A stretch of 64,000 bases of DNA, taken from the NCBI RefSeq assembly GCF_007828045.1, contig NZ_VITN01000001.1, forward strand, positions 62,001-126,000. The letters run 5' to 3'. Positions 35,363 through 44,826 of this stretch are shown here, piece after piece; the first letter of the stretch is position 1, and each line of letters opens with the position of its first letter. The DNA comes from Nitrospirillum amazonense. Lineage in GTDB: Bacteria > Pseudomonadota > Alphaproteobacteria > Azospirillales > Azospirillaceae. Made by a program: the position numbers and the translations under genes. The notes beneath the pieces were generated by a model that did no database searches, was not told the DNA's origin, and saw nothing but the letters and a program-made list of their open reading frames with translations.

Positions 35363-36888
35363 TGACCTTCGACGACCTGTTCGCCCGGCCGCCCGCCGAC
35401 CCGGTTCCGCCGGAGTGCCCCGTGGCGCCCCCCGTGGCGCCCTGGAAGGTGCTGATCGCCGACGACGACGCGGCCATCCACGCCGTCACCGAGCTGGCGC
35501 TGGAGGGGTTTCGCATGGACGGCCGGCCGCTGGCCTTCCTGCATGCCCATTCCGGGGCGGAGACCTTGCAGCGCATGGAGGAACATCCGGACATCGCCGT
35601 GCTGTTGCTGGACGTGGTGATGGAAAGCGACAGCGCCGGCCTGGACGCCGCCAAGGCAGTGCGGGAACGGCTGGGCAACCGCCAGGTGCGCATTGTGCTG
35701 AACACCGGTCAGCCGGGCTCGGCGCCCGAGGCCGAGATCATCGCCCGCTACGACATCGACAACTATCGTGAGAAGGGGGAACTGACGGAGCGGCAGCTGT
35801 TCACCCTGATGTATTCCTGTCTGCGCGGGTACCGCGACATCGCGGCGGTGGAGCAAAGCCGCCAGGGCCTGCGCAGGCTGGTCGACGCCTTGCCCCGCAT
35901 CTTCCACCTGACCGCCGCCGACCGCCTGGCCCGCACCTGCCTGGAGCAGCTGGCGGGCCTGACGGGCGGGGTGGGGCTGAACGGCGTGGTGCTGGAGCAG
36001 GACCGGTCCGACGGCCCGGCCCGCGCCCTCGCCGCCTGCGGCCGGTTCGCGGGGTGGGCGGAGGACGGCCCCCCGCCCCCAGATGTGCAGGCTGCCCTGG
36101 CGCTGGACGGCAACCTGCGGGAACACGACCGCTGGAGCGAATGGCTGCCCACCGGTGGCGGTGGGCGCCGCCTGCTGTATCTGGATGGTGTCGCCGCCGC
36201 CACACCCCTGGGCCGCGACCTGCTGGCCCTGTTCGTCCGCAACCTGGCCGTGGCCTTCGACAACCTGCGCCTGAAGGAGGAGATCGAGGAGACCCAGCGC
36301 GAGATCGTCTTCCGCCTGGGCGAGGCGGTGGAGACCCGCAGCCAGGAAACCGGCAACCATTTGAAGCGGGTGTCGGAGGCGGCGGGCATGATCGCCGCCT
36401 ACCTGGGTTATGATGAGACCATGGTGTCGCGGGTGCGCTATGCGGCCCCCCTGCACGACATCGGCAAGATCGGCATCCCCGACCACATCCTGAACAAGCG
36501 CGGCCAGCTGGATGCGGAGGAATGGAAGGTGATGCAGACGCATGCCGACATCGGCTGGCGCATGCTGAAGGACGCGCGCCAGGACATCCTGCGCGCCGGT
36601 GCCATCATCTCCCTGCAGCATCATGAGAAATGGGATGGGACGGGCTATCCCCGCGGCCTGCGTGGGGATGAGATCGACCCGCTGGCCCGCATCGTCGCCG
36701 CCGCCGACGTGTTCGACGCCCTGGGCAGCCACCGGCCCTACAAGGCGCCCTGGCCCCTGGAACGCATCCTGGAGCATATGGTCAAGGAGCGGGGCCGCCA
36801 TTTCGACCCCACCGTGGTGGACGCCATCCTGGCGTTGGCGCCGGCGCTGATGGAAAGCCGGACGCGTTACCCGGATATCGAGCGGTAG
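35359..36888 (+). CDS. Response regulator with DUF3369 and HD-GYP c-di-GMP phosphodiesterase domains
   Basis: 509 residues. The receiver is at 28-155 with VLIADDDAAIHAV and phosphoacceptor Asp85 in VLLLDVVMESD. A DUF3369-type domain lies at about 175-315, then the HD-GYP domain from about 330: ETRSQETGNHLKRVSEAA, the metal-binding HD in PLHDIGKIGIPDHILNKRG (His366, Asp367), LQHHEKWDGTGYPRGLRG with the GYP motif, and AAADVFDALGSHRPYK. It should hydrolyse cyclic di-GMP under control of phosphorylation by the kinase whose stop codon overlaps its start. Output is probably a switch between motility and biofilm, by family analogy. Its 3' end overlaps the convergent DUF6356 gene by 22 bp. Confidence 0.94.
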   Translation: MMTFDDLFARPPADPVPPECPVAPPVAPWKVLIADDDAAIHAVTELALEGFRMDGRPLAFLHAHSGAETLQRMEEHPDIAVLLLDVVMESDSAGLDAAKAVRERLGNRQVRIVLNTGQPGSAPEAEIIARYDIDNYREKGELTERQLFTLMYSCLRGYRDIAAVEQSRQGLRRLVDALPRIFHLTAADRLARTCLEQLAGLTGGVGLNGVVLEQDRSDGPARALAACGRFAGWAEDGPPPPDVQAALALDGNLREHDRWSEWLPTGGGGRRLLYLDGVAAATPLGRDLLALFVRNLAVAFDNLRLKEEIEETQREIVFRLGEAVETRSQETGNHLKRVSEAAGMIAAYLGYDETMVSRVRYAAPLHDIGKIGIPDHILNKRGQLDAEEWKVMQTHADIGWRMLKDARQDILRAGAIISLQHHEKWDGTGYPRGLRGDEIDPLARIVAAADVFDALGSHRPYKAPWPLERILEHMVKERGRHFDPTVVDAILALAPALMESRTRYPDIER

Positions 36889-37130
36889 CCGGCGCCAACG
36901 GTGCCTTCCGCCCGGGCGGCCTTGCGGTTGCGGTTCACCACCATCTCGTCATACAGGGCGGTGATGGTGCGGCTGCCGGTGCGCACGAAGAGCCCCGGCA
37001 CGACGGCGTGCACCAGACAGGCCAGGCCCGCCAGCACCATGCGGCCGCCGAAGGACGCCGCCACCACGGCATGCTCGCCATAGCTTTCCTGGACCGCCCG
37101 CGGGTGGTCTATAAACAGCTTGCCCAACAT
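36867..37130 (-). CDS. DUF6356 family protein
   Basis: 87 residues, start MLGKLFIDHPRAVQESYGEH. The family pattern is clear: an FxxHP segment, an ESYxEH segment, AASFGGRMVLAGLACLVHAV, PGLFVRTGSRTITALYDEMV. One amphipathic to hydrophobic stretch (MVLAGLACLVHAVVPGLF) may attach it to the membrane. Function is not known; the family is widespread in Sphingomonadales, Caulobacterales and Azospirillaceae-type genomes. ATG 37130 is used; seven more upstream codons are open. The last codons run antisense to the end of the HD-GYP gene. Confidence 0.85.
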   Translation of the reverse strand: MLGKLFIDHPRAVQESYGEHAVVAASFGGRMVLAGLACLVHAVVPGLFVRTGSRTITALYDEMVVNRNRKAARAEGTVGAGYRSISG

Positions 37131-37258
37131 GATCCGCGTCTCCCCTGTCATTCGGTGCCGATGACATCAGCATAACCCGGACAGCCTTGAGAAAAATCCC
37201 AAACTGTCCCACCATTGTGCCGCGATAGGATGATTTTATCCCACGAAGCGGCAATTCC

Positions 37259-37750
37259 ATGGAACACCTTGACAAGACGGACATCAGACTGCTGCAGCTG
37301 CTGCAGGAGGACGCCACGCAATCAATCGCCCAGCTGGCCGACACCGTCGCCCTGTCGACGAACGCCTGCTGGCGCCGGGTCAAGCAGTTGGAGGAGGCCG
37401 GCATCATCCGCCGCCGCGTCGCCCTGCTGGACGCCGACCTGCTGGGCTGCGGCATCACCGTGTTCGTCGCCATCCGGACCAACCAGCATGACGAGGATTG
37501 GCTGGAGACGTTCGCCCGGGGCGTGGCGGACATTCCCGAAATCGTGGAGTTCTACCGCATGAGCGGCGACGTCGATTATCTGCTGAAGGTGCTGGTGGCC
37601 GACATTCCCCATTACGACCGGGTGTACAAGCGCCTGATCAAGGTGACCAAGCTGACCGACGTCAGTTCCAGCTTCGCCATGGAACGGATCAAATCCACCA
37701 CGGCGATCCCCCTGCCAGGCCCGTTGCCAGCCCCCTTGCCGCGTCCCTAA
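37259..37750 (+). CDS. Lrp/AsnC-family transcriptional regulator
   Basis: 163 residues. The N-terminal winged HTH is LDKTDIRLLQLLQEDATQSI and AQLADTVALSTNACWRRVKQ, then LEEAGIIRRRVALLDADLLG. The C-terminal RAM/effector domain is at about 65-150 (GITVFVAIRTNQHDEDWLET, MSGDVDYLLKVLVADIPHYD). The Lrp subgroup with TNACWRR HTH residues often controls amino-acid metabolism or export; no such gene is adjacent, so the target is unknown. It is divergent from the DUF6356 gene and followed by a strong terminator. Confidence 0.93.
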   Translation: MEHLDKTDIRLLQLLQEDATQSIAQLADTVALSTNACWRRVKQLEEAGIIRRRVALLDADLLGCGITVFVAIRTNQHDEDWLETFARGVADIPEIVEFYRMSGDVDYLLKVLVADIPHYDRVYKRLIKVTKLTDVSSSFAMERIKSTTAIPLPGPLPAPLPRP

Positions 37751-37816
37751 AGGGGCATACGCCAAAGGCAAGATCGCCAGCCGGGGAAAACTGCGTCATG
37801 TTCCGCTTCTGGTTTG

Positions 37817-37852
37817 CCCCATCCGTGTTGCGAAACGCGGTGGGTTTTTTTT
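37817..37852 (+). terminator. Rho-independent terminator after the Lrp/AsnC gene
   Basis: CCCA (bulged T) CCGTGTT, a GCGA tetraloop, AACGCGG TGGG, then eight T. The stem is 11 bp with one G-U pair. It ends shortly before the next kinase gene. Confidence 0.88.
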
Positions 37853-37911
37853 ATGGGCGGTTGGCGCGTCGCGGTTTCGTGAGGGTGCCGGGTTTGATGA
37901 GGGCGTAAGCC

Positions 37912-39177
37912 GTGGACATGCTGCTGCGACAGCGGGTGCGACTGGCGGGGCTGGCGGCCCTGGGTGGCATCGTCGCCCTGCTGTTGATCATGCAATCCAT
38001 CTTCGCGGAGGTGGTGAGCAGCGAAAGGTGGGTGAACCACAGCTATCAGGTCCGCACCACGGCGACCCTGGTGCTGAGCCACATCCTGTCGGCGGAATCA
38101 GCCCAGCGCCTGTACCTGCTGGTCCACGCGCCAGAGGCGCGCGACCGCTTCCAGGGCTATCGCGACGACACCACCAACCAGTTGCTGGCGCTGACCACCC
38201 TGTTGAGCGACAACCCGGACCAGGTGCGGCGCGCATCCACCCTGACGGCCTTGGCCAATGCGCGGCTGGATGCGCTGCAGGTGCTGATGCAGGCCCCCGC
38301 CGGATCGCCCCCGGACACCATAACCCTGGAACGGGGCGAGTCCCTGATGGCCGAGGTGCGGGAGCAGGTGGCCATCATCGATGGCACCGAGCAGGCGCTG
38401 CTGGTGCAGCGGCAAGGCCGGGTCAACACCCTGCGCCTGCTGTTCGTGGCCGGCAGCGTCGTCATCTGCTTGGTGGCGGGCGGCCTGGTGTGGCGCCTGT
38501 CCAGCGGCGCCATGACGGAGGCGGACCGCGAAAGCCGCATGCGCCAGCAGTTGCAGGACATGCTGGACGAAAAGGGCCGCCTGCTGCGCGAGATCAACCA
38601 CCGCGTGGGCAACGGCCTGGCCATGATCGGCACCCTGCTGCAGTTGCAGACCCATGACACCAAGGACCCGCAGGCCGAACGCGCCCTGGCGGAGGCCCGC
38701 ACCCGTGTGCTGGCCATCAACGAAGTCCACAAGCGCATGCTGCAGGCCGAAACGGTGGACGAGGTGGAGTTCGGCGCCCTGCTGCCGGCCTTCTGCCGCG
38801 AGGTGGCGGCGGAATACGGTGCGCTGGACCGGGTGCAGGTAACCAGCACGCCCGTGCTGCTGCCGGTGGAGACGGGCGTCGCGCTGGCGCTGATCCTGAA
38901 CGAGATGCTGACCCCCACCCTGCGCCGGTCGGACGAGTTGTACAGCCCCGTGCAGCTGACCCTGGCGGTGGTGGACAACCGCCTGTCCTGCATCATCGAC
39001 GACCCCAGCGGTCAGTTGCCCACCGACATGGGGGCCGCCCGCCTGGCCGGCATCGGCATGACCGTGGTCCAGGCGCTGTGCCGCCAGATCGGCGCGGAGA
39101 TGGCCTTCGACAAGGCCGGCACGCAGTTCTACATTTCCGTCACCGTGCCCCGGGCGCGCAAGGTGCAGGCGGCCTGA
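37912..39177 (+). CDS. CHASE3-like HWE/HisKA_2 sensor kinase with an altered N box
   Basis: 421 residues; GTG 37912 or ATG 37918 is the start. TM1 is LAGLAALGGIVALLLIMQSI; a periplasmic helical bundle at about 33-175 with CHASE3-like features (ILSAESAQRLYLLVHAPEAR) follows; TM2 is LLFVAGSVVICLVAGGLVW. The HisKA_2 region is DEKGRLLREINHRVGNGLAM, phosphoacceptor His230. The ATPase N box reads LILNEMLTPTLRRSDEL; the Asn of the usual TNAxKH is Pro335 here, while NE at 330-331 is kept. G1 is weak (IIDDPSGQLPTDMG) and G2 is AGIGMTVV. ATP binding may be impaired, so it could be a partner or decoy kinase. The hybrid kinase gene follows 137 bp downstream. Confidence 0.88.
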   Translation: MDMLLRQRVRLAGLAALGGIVALLLIMQSIFAEVVSSERWVNHSYQVRTTATLVLSHILSAESAQRLYLLVHAPEARDRFQGYRDDTTNQLLALTTLLSDNPDQVRRASTLTALANARLDALQVLMQAPAGSPPDTITLERGESLMAEVREQVAIIDGTEQALLVQRQGRVNTLRLLFVAGSVVICLVAGGLVWRLSSGAMTEADRESRMRQQLQDMLDEKGRLLREINHRVGNGLAMIGTLLQLQTHDTKDPQAERALAEARTRVLAINEVHKRMLQAETVDEVEFGALLPAFCREVAAEYGALDRVQVTSTPVLLPVETGVALALILNEMLTPTLRRSDELYSPVQLTLAVVDNRLSCIIDDPSGQLPTDMGAARLAGIGMTVVQALCRQIGAEMAFDKAGTQFYISVTVPRARKVQAA

Positions 39178-39314
39178 AGGCTGACCGCGCGCGCCGTCTA
39201 ATTTATTGAAAAATCGGATCTGCAACGATCCTGTCTTGCGGCTGTGCCTGTATTTCCCGGTGGCTTTCGCTATGATGGCGCGACCCTGACGTTTAGCCGG
39301 AAAGGCACAACGGC

Positions 39315-42300
39315 TTGCCATCCCACTACCTGAAGCTGCACGGCAAAGGCCTGCGGGCCCGGCTGCAAATCCTGCTGCTGGTGGTGGTGGCGCCCCTCAC
39401 GGCCCTGTCCATCGCCGACTACGGCGCCCGGCGGTCGGAGGCCGTCGCCGGCGCCCAGGCCCAGGCGCTGGGCCTGGCGCACGCGGTGGCCGGGCAGCAG
39501 GCGATGCTGATCGCCCAGGCCCGGCATATCGCGGACACGCTGATCAGCGAAAGCGCGCGCCTGCCGCTGGAAGAGTGTGTGCAGGACGCGCGGCTGATAA
39601 AGGCGGCCCATCCCTGGATCACCAACGTCAATCTGATGAGGCCGGACGGCCAGGCCTTCTGCTCTTCCTCCGCGCCGCCCTTCCAGAGCTTTGGCGACCG
39701 CGACTATTTCCAGACCCTGATCAAGACCGGCCAGCCGACCATCAGCGATTTCCTGATCGGCCGCACCTCGGGCCAGCCGGTGATGGTGGTGGCGCAGATG
39801 CAGGCCACCCCCAATGGCGGCGTCGCCCGGGTGGCCAGCACCGCCATCAGCCTGCAATGGCTGGAGGACATGGGGCGGCAGCTGGTGGAGACGCGGCATG
39901 CCGTGTTCCTGGCGGTGGACCGCCATGGCCACATCCTGGCGCGATACCCGGAGTCCGGTGCCGAGGTGGGGGATGGCGAACCTCGGGCGCCCTTGATCGG
40001 CGCCATGCTGGCCACGCCGGACGGCAACGCCGACACGGTCGACTTGCATGGCGTGGGCCGGCTGTTCGGCATCGCCAGCGTAGGGGATACCGGTGCCCGC
40101 GTGGCCGTCGGCCTGTCCAAGGCCGATGTGCTGGCCGCCGCCAACATCGATTTCCGTCGCAACCTAGTGGTGGTTCTGGCCGTGACCCTGCTGGCCTTCG
40201 CCCTGGGTGTGGCGGGGTTGGAGCTGTCGGTCCTGCGCTGGCTGCGCGCCCTGGGCGACGCGGCGCAGCGCATCGCCGCCGGCGACCGCGCCATCCACAT
40301 CGACAGCCCCGGCAGCGGGCCGGAGCTGGAGGCCGTGGCCCAGGCCTTCAACGCCATGGCCGACGCCGTCGCCCGGCAGGAGCAGGAACTGGTGGCGCGC
40401 GAGGAGCGTTTCCGCGACCTGACGGAGGTATCGACCGACTGGTACTGGGAAACGGACGAAACCCACCGCCTGACCTACATCTCCGACGGGGTGCAGTTCG
40501 TGGGCATCGACATGACCCAGCTGCTGGGCCGCACCCGGCGCGAGCTGTCGACCGATGCCGACGCCGCCCACTGGGTGATCTATGAGGGTTTCCTCAACAC
40601 ACGCACCCCCTTCCGCGACTTCACCTATTCCGTCCCCGGACCGAACGGCCAGATCCGGCACGTGGAAATCTCCGGCCGGCCCTATTACGCGACCGATGGC
40701 CGCTTTCGCGGTTTTCGTGGGGTGGGACGCGATATCACGCCCTTGGTGGAGGCGCGCCAGCATCTGCAGGAACGAGACAGGCTGCTGACCACCATCCTGG
40801 AATCCATCGACCAGGGCATCGTCGCGTTCGACGCCCAGCTGCGCCTGTCCATCCGGAACCGCCATTTCCTGGACCTGATGGGGCTGAAGGCGGGGGATTG
40901 CACGCCCGGCCTGCCCCTGGGCGAGGTCGAGCCCCTGCTGAAGGATGGCGCCGCCGACCCGCTGGCGGGGGTGCGCTCACCGGAACCCATGACTTATGAG
41001 CTGACACGGGCCGACGGCAGCACGCTGGAGGCGCGGGCCATCCCCATGCCGGGCGGCGGCTTCGTCGTCAGCTATATGGACATGACCCTGCAGCGGCGTC
41101 AGGTCAGCGACCTGATCGACGCGCGCGACCGCCTGGCGGCGCAGGCGCGTGAACTGCGCACCCTGGCAGAGGAGCTGGACGCCGCCCGCCGTTCCGCCGA
41201 GGCGGCCAACGCCGCCAAGTCGGACTTCCTGGCCAACATGAGCCATGAGATCCGCACGCCCATGAACGGGGTCATGGGCATGGTGCAGCTGTTGCTGGAA
41301 AGCTCGCTGACCGCCGACCAGGCGACCTACGCCGCCATCATCCGCGACAGCGCCGACGCCCTGCTGTCCATCATCAACGACATCCTGGACATCTCGAAGC
41401 TGGAAGCGGGGCGGGTGGAGCTGGAGGAGGTGCCCTTCACCCTGGCCGACGTCACCGCCGGCGTGCTGGCCATCCTGGAGCCACGCGCCCGCGACAAGGG
41501 CATCCGGCTGGAAACGATGGTGGTGGGGGCCACCCCCGGCCATTACCGGGGCGACCCGTTCCGCCTTCGCCAGGTCCTGCTGAACCTGGTGGGCAACGCC
41601 GTGAAGTTCACGGAAAGCGGATCGGTCACGCTGGAGGTGGAGGTGGGCATCGCCAAGGACGGCCTGGTGCCGCTGCACTTCGCCGTGCGCGACACCGGCA
41701 TCGGCATCAGCGCGCCGGCCCAGGCGCAGCTGTTCCGCAAGTTCGGGCAGGCCGACACCTCGATCTCCCGCCGCTTCGGCGGGTCGGGCCTGGGCTTGGC
41801 CATTTCCCAGCGGCTGGTGGCGCTCATGGGCGGCGCCATCACCCTGGATAGCACGCTGAACCAGGGCAGCACCTTCGCCTTCACCGTGCGTCTACCGGCG
41901 GTGCGCGCCAAGGATATGCCCAAGACGCAGGCCCTGCCCCCGATACAGGGATCGCCACCGCGCCCCAGCCGACCGCCCAAGCCCATACGGCCCGGCCTGC
42001 CCGCCGGCAACGGCGCCCGGCTGCTGGTGGTGGACGACAACTTCATCAACCAGACGGTCGCCCGGACCATGCTGGAGAAGCTGGGCTATCGTGTCACCCT
42101 GGCCGGCGACGCGCGTACGGCGCTGGACCTTTATGAGCGCGAGACCTTCCACGCCGTGCTGATGGACATCCAGATGCCGGAGATGGACGGCGTGCAGGCC
42201 ACCCAGCGCATCCGTGACATCCAGGAAAGGACGGGCCGGCCGCGCACCCCCGTCATCGCCATGACGGCCAACGCCATGGCCGGCATGCGCGAGGAATATC

Positions 42301-42878
42301 TGGCCGCCGGCATGGACGACTACATCGCCAAACCCTTCGCCCTGCCCACCCTGGCCACCACCGTGGCGCGCTGGGTCGCGGCGGGCGGGCCGATCGAGGA
42401 CAGTGTGGAAGCAGCCGTTCCCGCCACCCCCGCCGCTTCAACCCCAGTGTCGGCCCCAGTATCGCCCCCCGTATCGGCCCCCCCGGCATCGGTTCCGTCG
42501 GCACCCTCGTCCGGCCCGCCGGTGCTGGACCCGGCCCCCCTGCGCCAGTTGGCGGAGCTGTTGGACACCGACACCCTGGCCGACCTGGTCATGTCATCGG
42601 TGAACGAATGCGAAGCGCGGGTGGCGGCGCTGGAGGCCCTGGCGAACACCAGCGACACCGACGCCATGGCCAGAGCTGCCCATACCCTTATCGCCACGGC
42701 GGGCGACATCGGCCTGCGCCAGATGCAGGCCCTGGCGACCCGCATCCAGACGCACGCGCGCGCCGGCAAGGCTGATGACTGCCGGCCCCAGATCGCCGCG
42801 TTGGCGGCGACCCTGCCAGCCGGGCTGGCCGCCGTGGCCGCCGTACTGAAACCGCTGCTGAAGAAGACCGAGGGATAA
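39315..42878 (+). CDS. Hybrid histidine kinase: dCache-HAMP-PAS-PAS-HisKA-HATPase-REC-Hpt
   Basis: 1187 residues from TTG 39315 (GGAAAGG upstream; no nearby ATG in frame). TM1 is [18 protein letters not shown]; a periplasmic dCache/PDC sensor lies at about 35-275 ([40 protein letters not shown]); TM2 is [19 protein letters not shown]. Then come HAMP, PAS (about 375-485), a PAS-7-like domain (about 490-600), and HisKA with [12 protein letters not shown] (His644). The ATPase has [15 protein letters not shown] and [17 protein letters not shown] Asp951 is in [14 protein letters not shown] Pro/Ala/Ser linker leads to a C-terminal Hpt domain ([13 protein letters not shown], His1123). The layout resembles BarA/ArcB phosphorelay kinases; the final regulator is not identified. 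Confidence 0.93.
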   Translation: MPSHYLKLHGKGLRARLQILLLVVVAPLTALSIADYGARRSEAVAGAQAQALGLAHAVAGQQAMLIAQARHIADTLISESARLPLEECVQDARLIKAAHPWITNVNLMRPDGQAFCSSSAPPFQSFGDRDYFQTLIKTGQPTISDFLIGRTSGQPVMVVAQMQATPNGGVARVASTAISLQWLEDMGRQLVETRHAVFLAVDRHGHILARYPESGAEVGDGEPRAPLIGAMLATPDGNADTVDLHGVGRLFGIASVGDTGARVAVGLSKADVLAAANIDFRRNLVVVLAVTLLAFALGVAGLELSVLRWLRALGDAAQRIAAGDRAIHIDSPGSGPELEAVAQAFNAMADAVARQEQELVAREERFRDLTEVSTDWYWETDETHRLTYISDGVQFVGIDMTQLLGRTRRELSTDADAAHWVIYEGFLNTRTPFRDFTYSVPGPNGQIRHVEISGRPYYATDGRFRGFRGVGRDITPLVEARQHLQERDRLLTTILESIDQGIVAFDAQLRLSIRNRHFLDLMGLKAGDCTPGLPLGEVEPLLKDGAADPLAGVRSPEPMTYELTRADGSTLEARAIPMPGGGFVVSYMDMTLQRRQVSDLIDARDRLAAQARELRTLAEELDAARRSAEAANAAKSDFLANMSHEIRTPMNGVMGMVQLLLESSLTADQATYAAIIRDSADALLSIINDILDISKLEAGRVELEEVPFTLADVTAGVLAILEPRARDKGIRLETMVVGATPGHYRGDPFRLRQVLLNLVGNAVKFTESGSVTLEVEVGIAKDGLVPLHFAVRDTGIGISAPAQAQLFRKFGQADTSISRRFGGSGLGLAISQRLVALMGGAITLDSTLNQGSTFAFTVRLPAVRAKDMPKTQALPPIQGSPPRPSRPPKPIRPGLPAGNGARLLVVDDNFINQTVARTMLEKLGYRVTLAGDARTALDLYERETFHAVLMDIQMPEMDGVQATQRIRDIQERTGRPRTPVIAMTANAMAGMREEYLAAGMDDYIAKPFALPTLATTVARWVAAGGPIEDSVEAAVPATPAASTPVSAPVSPPVSAPPASVPSAPSSGPPVLDPAPLRQLAELLDTDTLADLVMSSVNECEARVAALEALANTSDTDAMARAAHTLIATAGDIGLRQMQALATRIQTHARAGKADDCRPQIAALAATLPAGLAAVAAVLKPLLKKTEG

Positions 42879-42890
42879 CGCTACGGTGGG

Positions 42891-43646
42891 CTAGCCCTGG
42901 CGCTCACCCGCCCACCATTCGTCCGCCGTGGGCAGCGTGCCGTAGCTTTGGCGCAGAGCGTTGGACCAATGGTCGCGCACATGCTGGAAATAGCTGTCGG
43001 TCTCGGTGATGCGGCGGTGAATGCGCAATTGCATATCGTCGCGGTGGTAGACCGCAAGGTCGATGGGCATGCCGACAGACAGGTTGCTGCGCAGGGTGCT
43101 GTCCATGGAGACCAGCACCAGCTTCACCCCGTCCTGCACCGGCGTATCGTAAGAGACGACACGATCCAGGATGGGCTTGCCGTACTTGTGCTCCCCGATC
43201 TGCAGGTAGGGCGTTTCGGGCGTCGCTTCGATGAAGTTGCCGGGCGAATAAATCTGGAACAGGCGCATGCCCCGGCCCCGGATCTGTCCCCCCAGCAGGA
43301 ACGACGCGTCGAAGCCCACACCCTGCGCCTTCATGGCCAGGCCGTCGCTGTTGTAGACATCGCGGATGGCGGCGCCCACCAGCTGCGCGGCGCGGAACAT
43401 GGACGGGACGGTGGCCAGCGTTTCCGGATCGGCATCGCCGATGGAAACGCCTTCGTGCAGGCGGTTCACCACCGACTGGCTGATGGACAGGTTCCCCGCC
43501 GTCAGCAGGACCATGCAGCGCTCACCCGGGGTTTCGAACCGGTGCATCTTGCAGAAGGTGGAGATGTTGTCGACCCCGGCGTTGGTGCGGGTATCGGAGA
43601 GCATCACCAGCCCGGCTTTCAGAAACAGGGCGACGCAATAGGTCAT
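42891..43646 (-). CDS. Anbu-type proteasome-like peptidase
   Basis: 251 residues starting MTYCVALFLKAGLVMLSDTR. After removal of Met the N-terminal Thr would be the nucleophile; counting from it, Asp17 and Lys32 match the proteasome beta-subunit active-site pattern (Thr1, Asp17, Lys33). Later blocks are CMVLLTAGNLSISQSVVNRL, FDASFLLGGQIRGRGMRLFQ and KLVLVSMDSTLRSNLSVGMP. Anbu proteins form self-compartmentalised rings of unknown substrate. ATG 43646 gives the correct N-terminal Thr; an upstream in-frame extension would bury it. It is near alpha-E and ATP-grasp genes but separated from them by 226 bp including a strong hairpin. Confidence 0.92.
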   Translation of the reverse strand: MTYCVALFLKAGLVMLSDTRTNAGVDNISTFCKMHRFETPGERCMVLLTAGNLSISQSVVNRLHEGVSIGDADPETLATVPSMFRAAQLVGAAIRDVYNSDGLAMKAQGVGFDASFLLGGQIRGRGMRLFQIYSPGNFIEATPETPYLQIGEHKYGKPILDRVVSYDTPVQDGVKLVLVSMDSTLRSNLSVGMPIDLAVYHRDDMQLRIHRRITETDSYFQHVRDHWSNALRQSYGTLPTADEWWAGERQG

Positions 43647-43825
43647 CTTCAGGCCTCGACATGCGGGACGCCATCCTCGACGGGCGGCTTTCTTCCTCAA
43701 GTGAGGGATGGGCGCCCCGACGGACAGGGCCCCTATCCCCATGCCCCGTCATACCCCGAAACCGGCGACTGCCACCAGGGGGTGCGCACGTTAAGTATTG
43801 GCGACGGCCCGGAAACGCAATGAAT

Positions 43826-43860
43826 GGATCCGGACCCAGGGAAAGCCCGGGTCCGGATCC
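43826..43860. repeat. Strong hairpin between the alpha-E and Anbu genes
   Basis: GGATCCGGACCC (43826-43837) pairs with GGGTCCGGATCC (43849-43860), with a further GGG/CCC inner stem and an AAAG loop. It is perfectly complementary over the outer 12 bp. No T-run follows on the minus strand, so it may be a weak terminator or a processing site. Confidence 0.7.
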
Positions 43861-43872
43861 CCTCGCGGCGGC

Positions 43873-44823
43873 TCAGCGGACGTTGAGGTAGAAGCCGCTG
43901 ATCTCCTGGCCCAGGCGCAGCATGTCGTCGATGAACTGCGTCACGTATTCGTGCAAGCCGAACTGGAAGATGTCCTCCACCCGGCCATAGCGCAGCCGGG
44001 CGTGGATTTCGCCCGCCAGGCGGTGGCACTCGCCCCGCTGGCCGCCATAGCGCACGGCCAGGGCCTCAAGCAGGTCCACCACATGGGCTAGGCAGGCCAC
44101 CAGGGACCGGGGCATTTCCGGCCGCAGGATCAGCAGCTCGGCGATCAGCCAGGGCTTCAGCCGGTCATGATAGACCCAGTGATAGCTGCGCAGGGCGGAG
44201 ACGGCCCGCAGGATGCTCTGCCACTGATAATAATCCAGCACCCCGCCCACGCCCTCATGGTCGGGCAGCAGGACGTGATACTTGACGTCCAGGATGCGGG
44301 CGGTGTTGTCCGCCCGTTCCAGCAGCGTGCCCAGATGGGTGAACAGATAGCCGTCGTTGCGCAGCATGGTGTTGGCATAGCTGCCGCAGAACAGCAGGGA
44401 CCGCTGGACCACCCAGTCCATCAGGCCGGGCAAGCTGTCCGCCGCCAGGCGGTCGGCCTTCAAGGCCCGGGTCTGCTGCCAGGTCTCGTTCAGCGCCTCC
44501 CACGTGTCCACGGTCAGGGCGGTGCGCACCGCCCGGCCGTTGCGGCGGGCGGTTTCGATGCAGGACACGATGCTGGACGGGTTTTCCGGGTCCAGCACCA
44601 GGTAATCCAGCACCAGGGAGGGCACGATCTCCCCATGCTTGGCGAGGTAGCCCGGCTCCGTGCCTGTGGCGATCAGGGTGGAACGCCATTCGTTGCCCGG
44701 ATTGTCCAGGGACAGCGACATGTTGGACATGCGGTTGCCCACCTGCACCAGGCGCGCGACGCTGGCTGCCCGCTCCATATAGCGGGCCAGCCAGAACAGT
44801 CCGTCTGCGGTACGGCTCAGCAT
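43873..44823 (-). CDS. Alpha-E domain protein of the Anbu gene set
   Basis: 316 residues, all-helical. Characteristic segments are MLSRTADGLFWLARYMERAA at the N-terminus, SLLFCGSYANTMLRNDGYLF, HLGTLLERADNTARILDVKY, and VLDYYQWQSILRAVSALRSY. The alpha-E family is found fused to or beside circularly permuted ATP-grasp proteins, transglutaminase-like proteases and Anbu; a role in peptide ligation and degradation was proposed from this context. It starts 3 bp after the ATP-grasp stop on the same strand, so the two are one unit. Biochemical activity is unknown. Confidence 0.9.
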   Translation of the reverse strand: MLSRTADGLFWLARYMERAASVARLVQVGNRMSNMSLSLDNPGNEWRSTLIATGTEPGYLAKHGEIVPSLVLDYLVLDPENPSSIVSCIETARRNGRAVRTALTVDTWEALNETWQQTRALKADRLAADSLPGLMDWVVQRSLLFCGSYANTMLRNDGYLFTHLGTLLERADNTARILDVKYHVLLPDHEGVGGVLDYYQWQSILRAVSALRSYHWVYHDRLKPWLIAELLILRPEMPRSLVACLAHVVDLLEALAVRYGGQRGECHRLAGEIHARLRYGRVEDIFQFGLHEYVTQFIDDMLRLGQEISGFYLNVR

Positions 44824-44826
44824 TGG

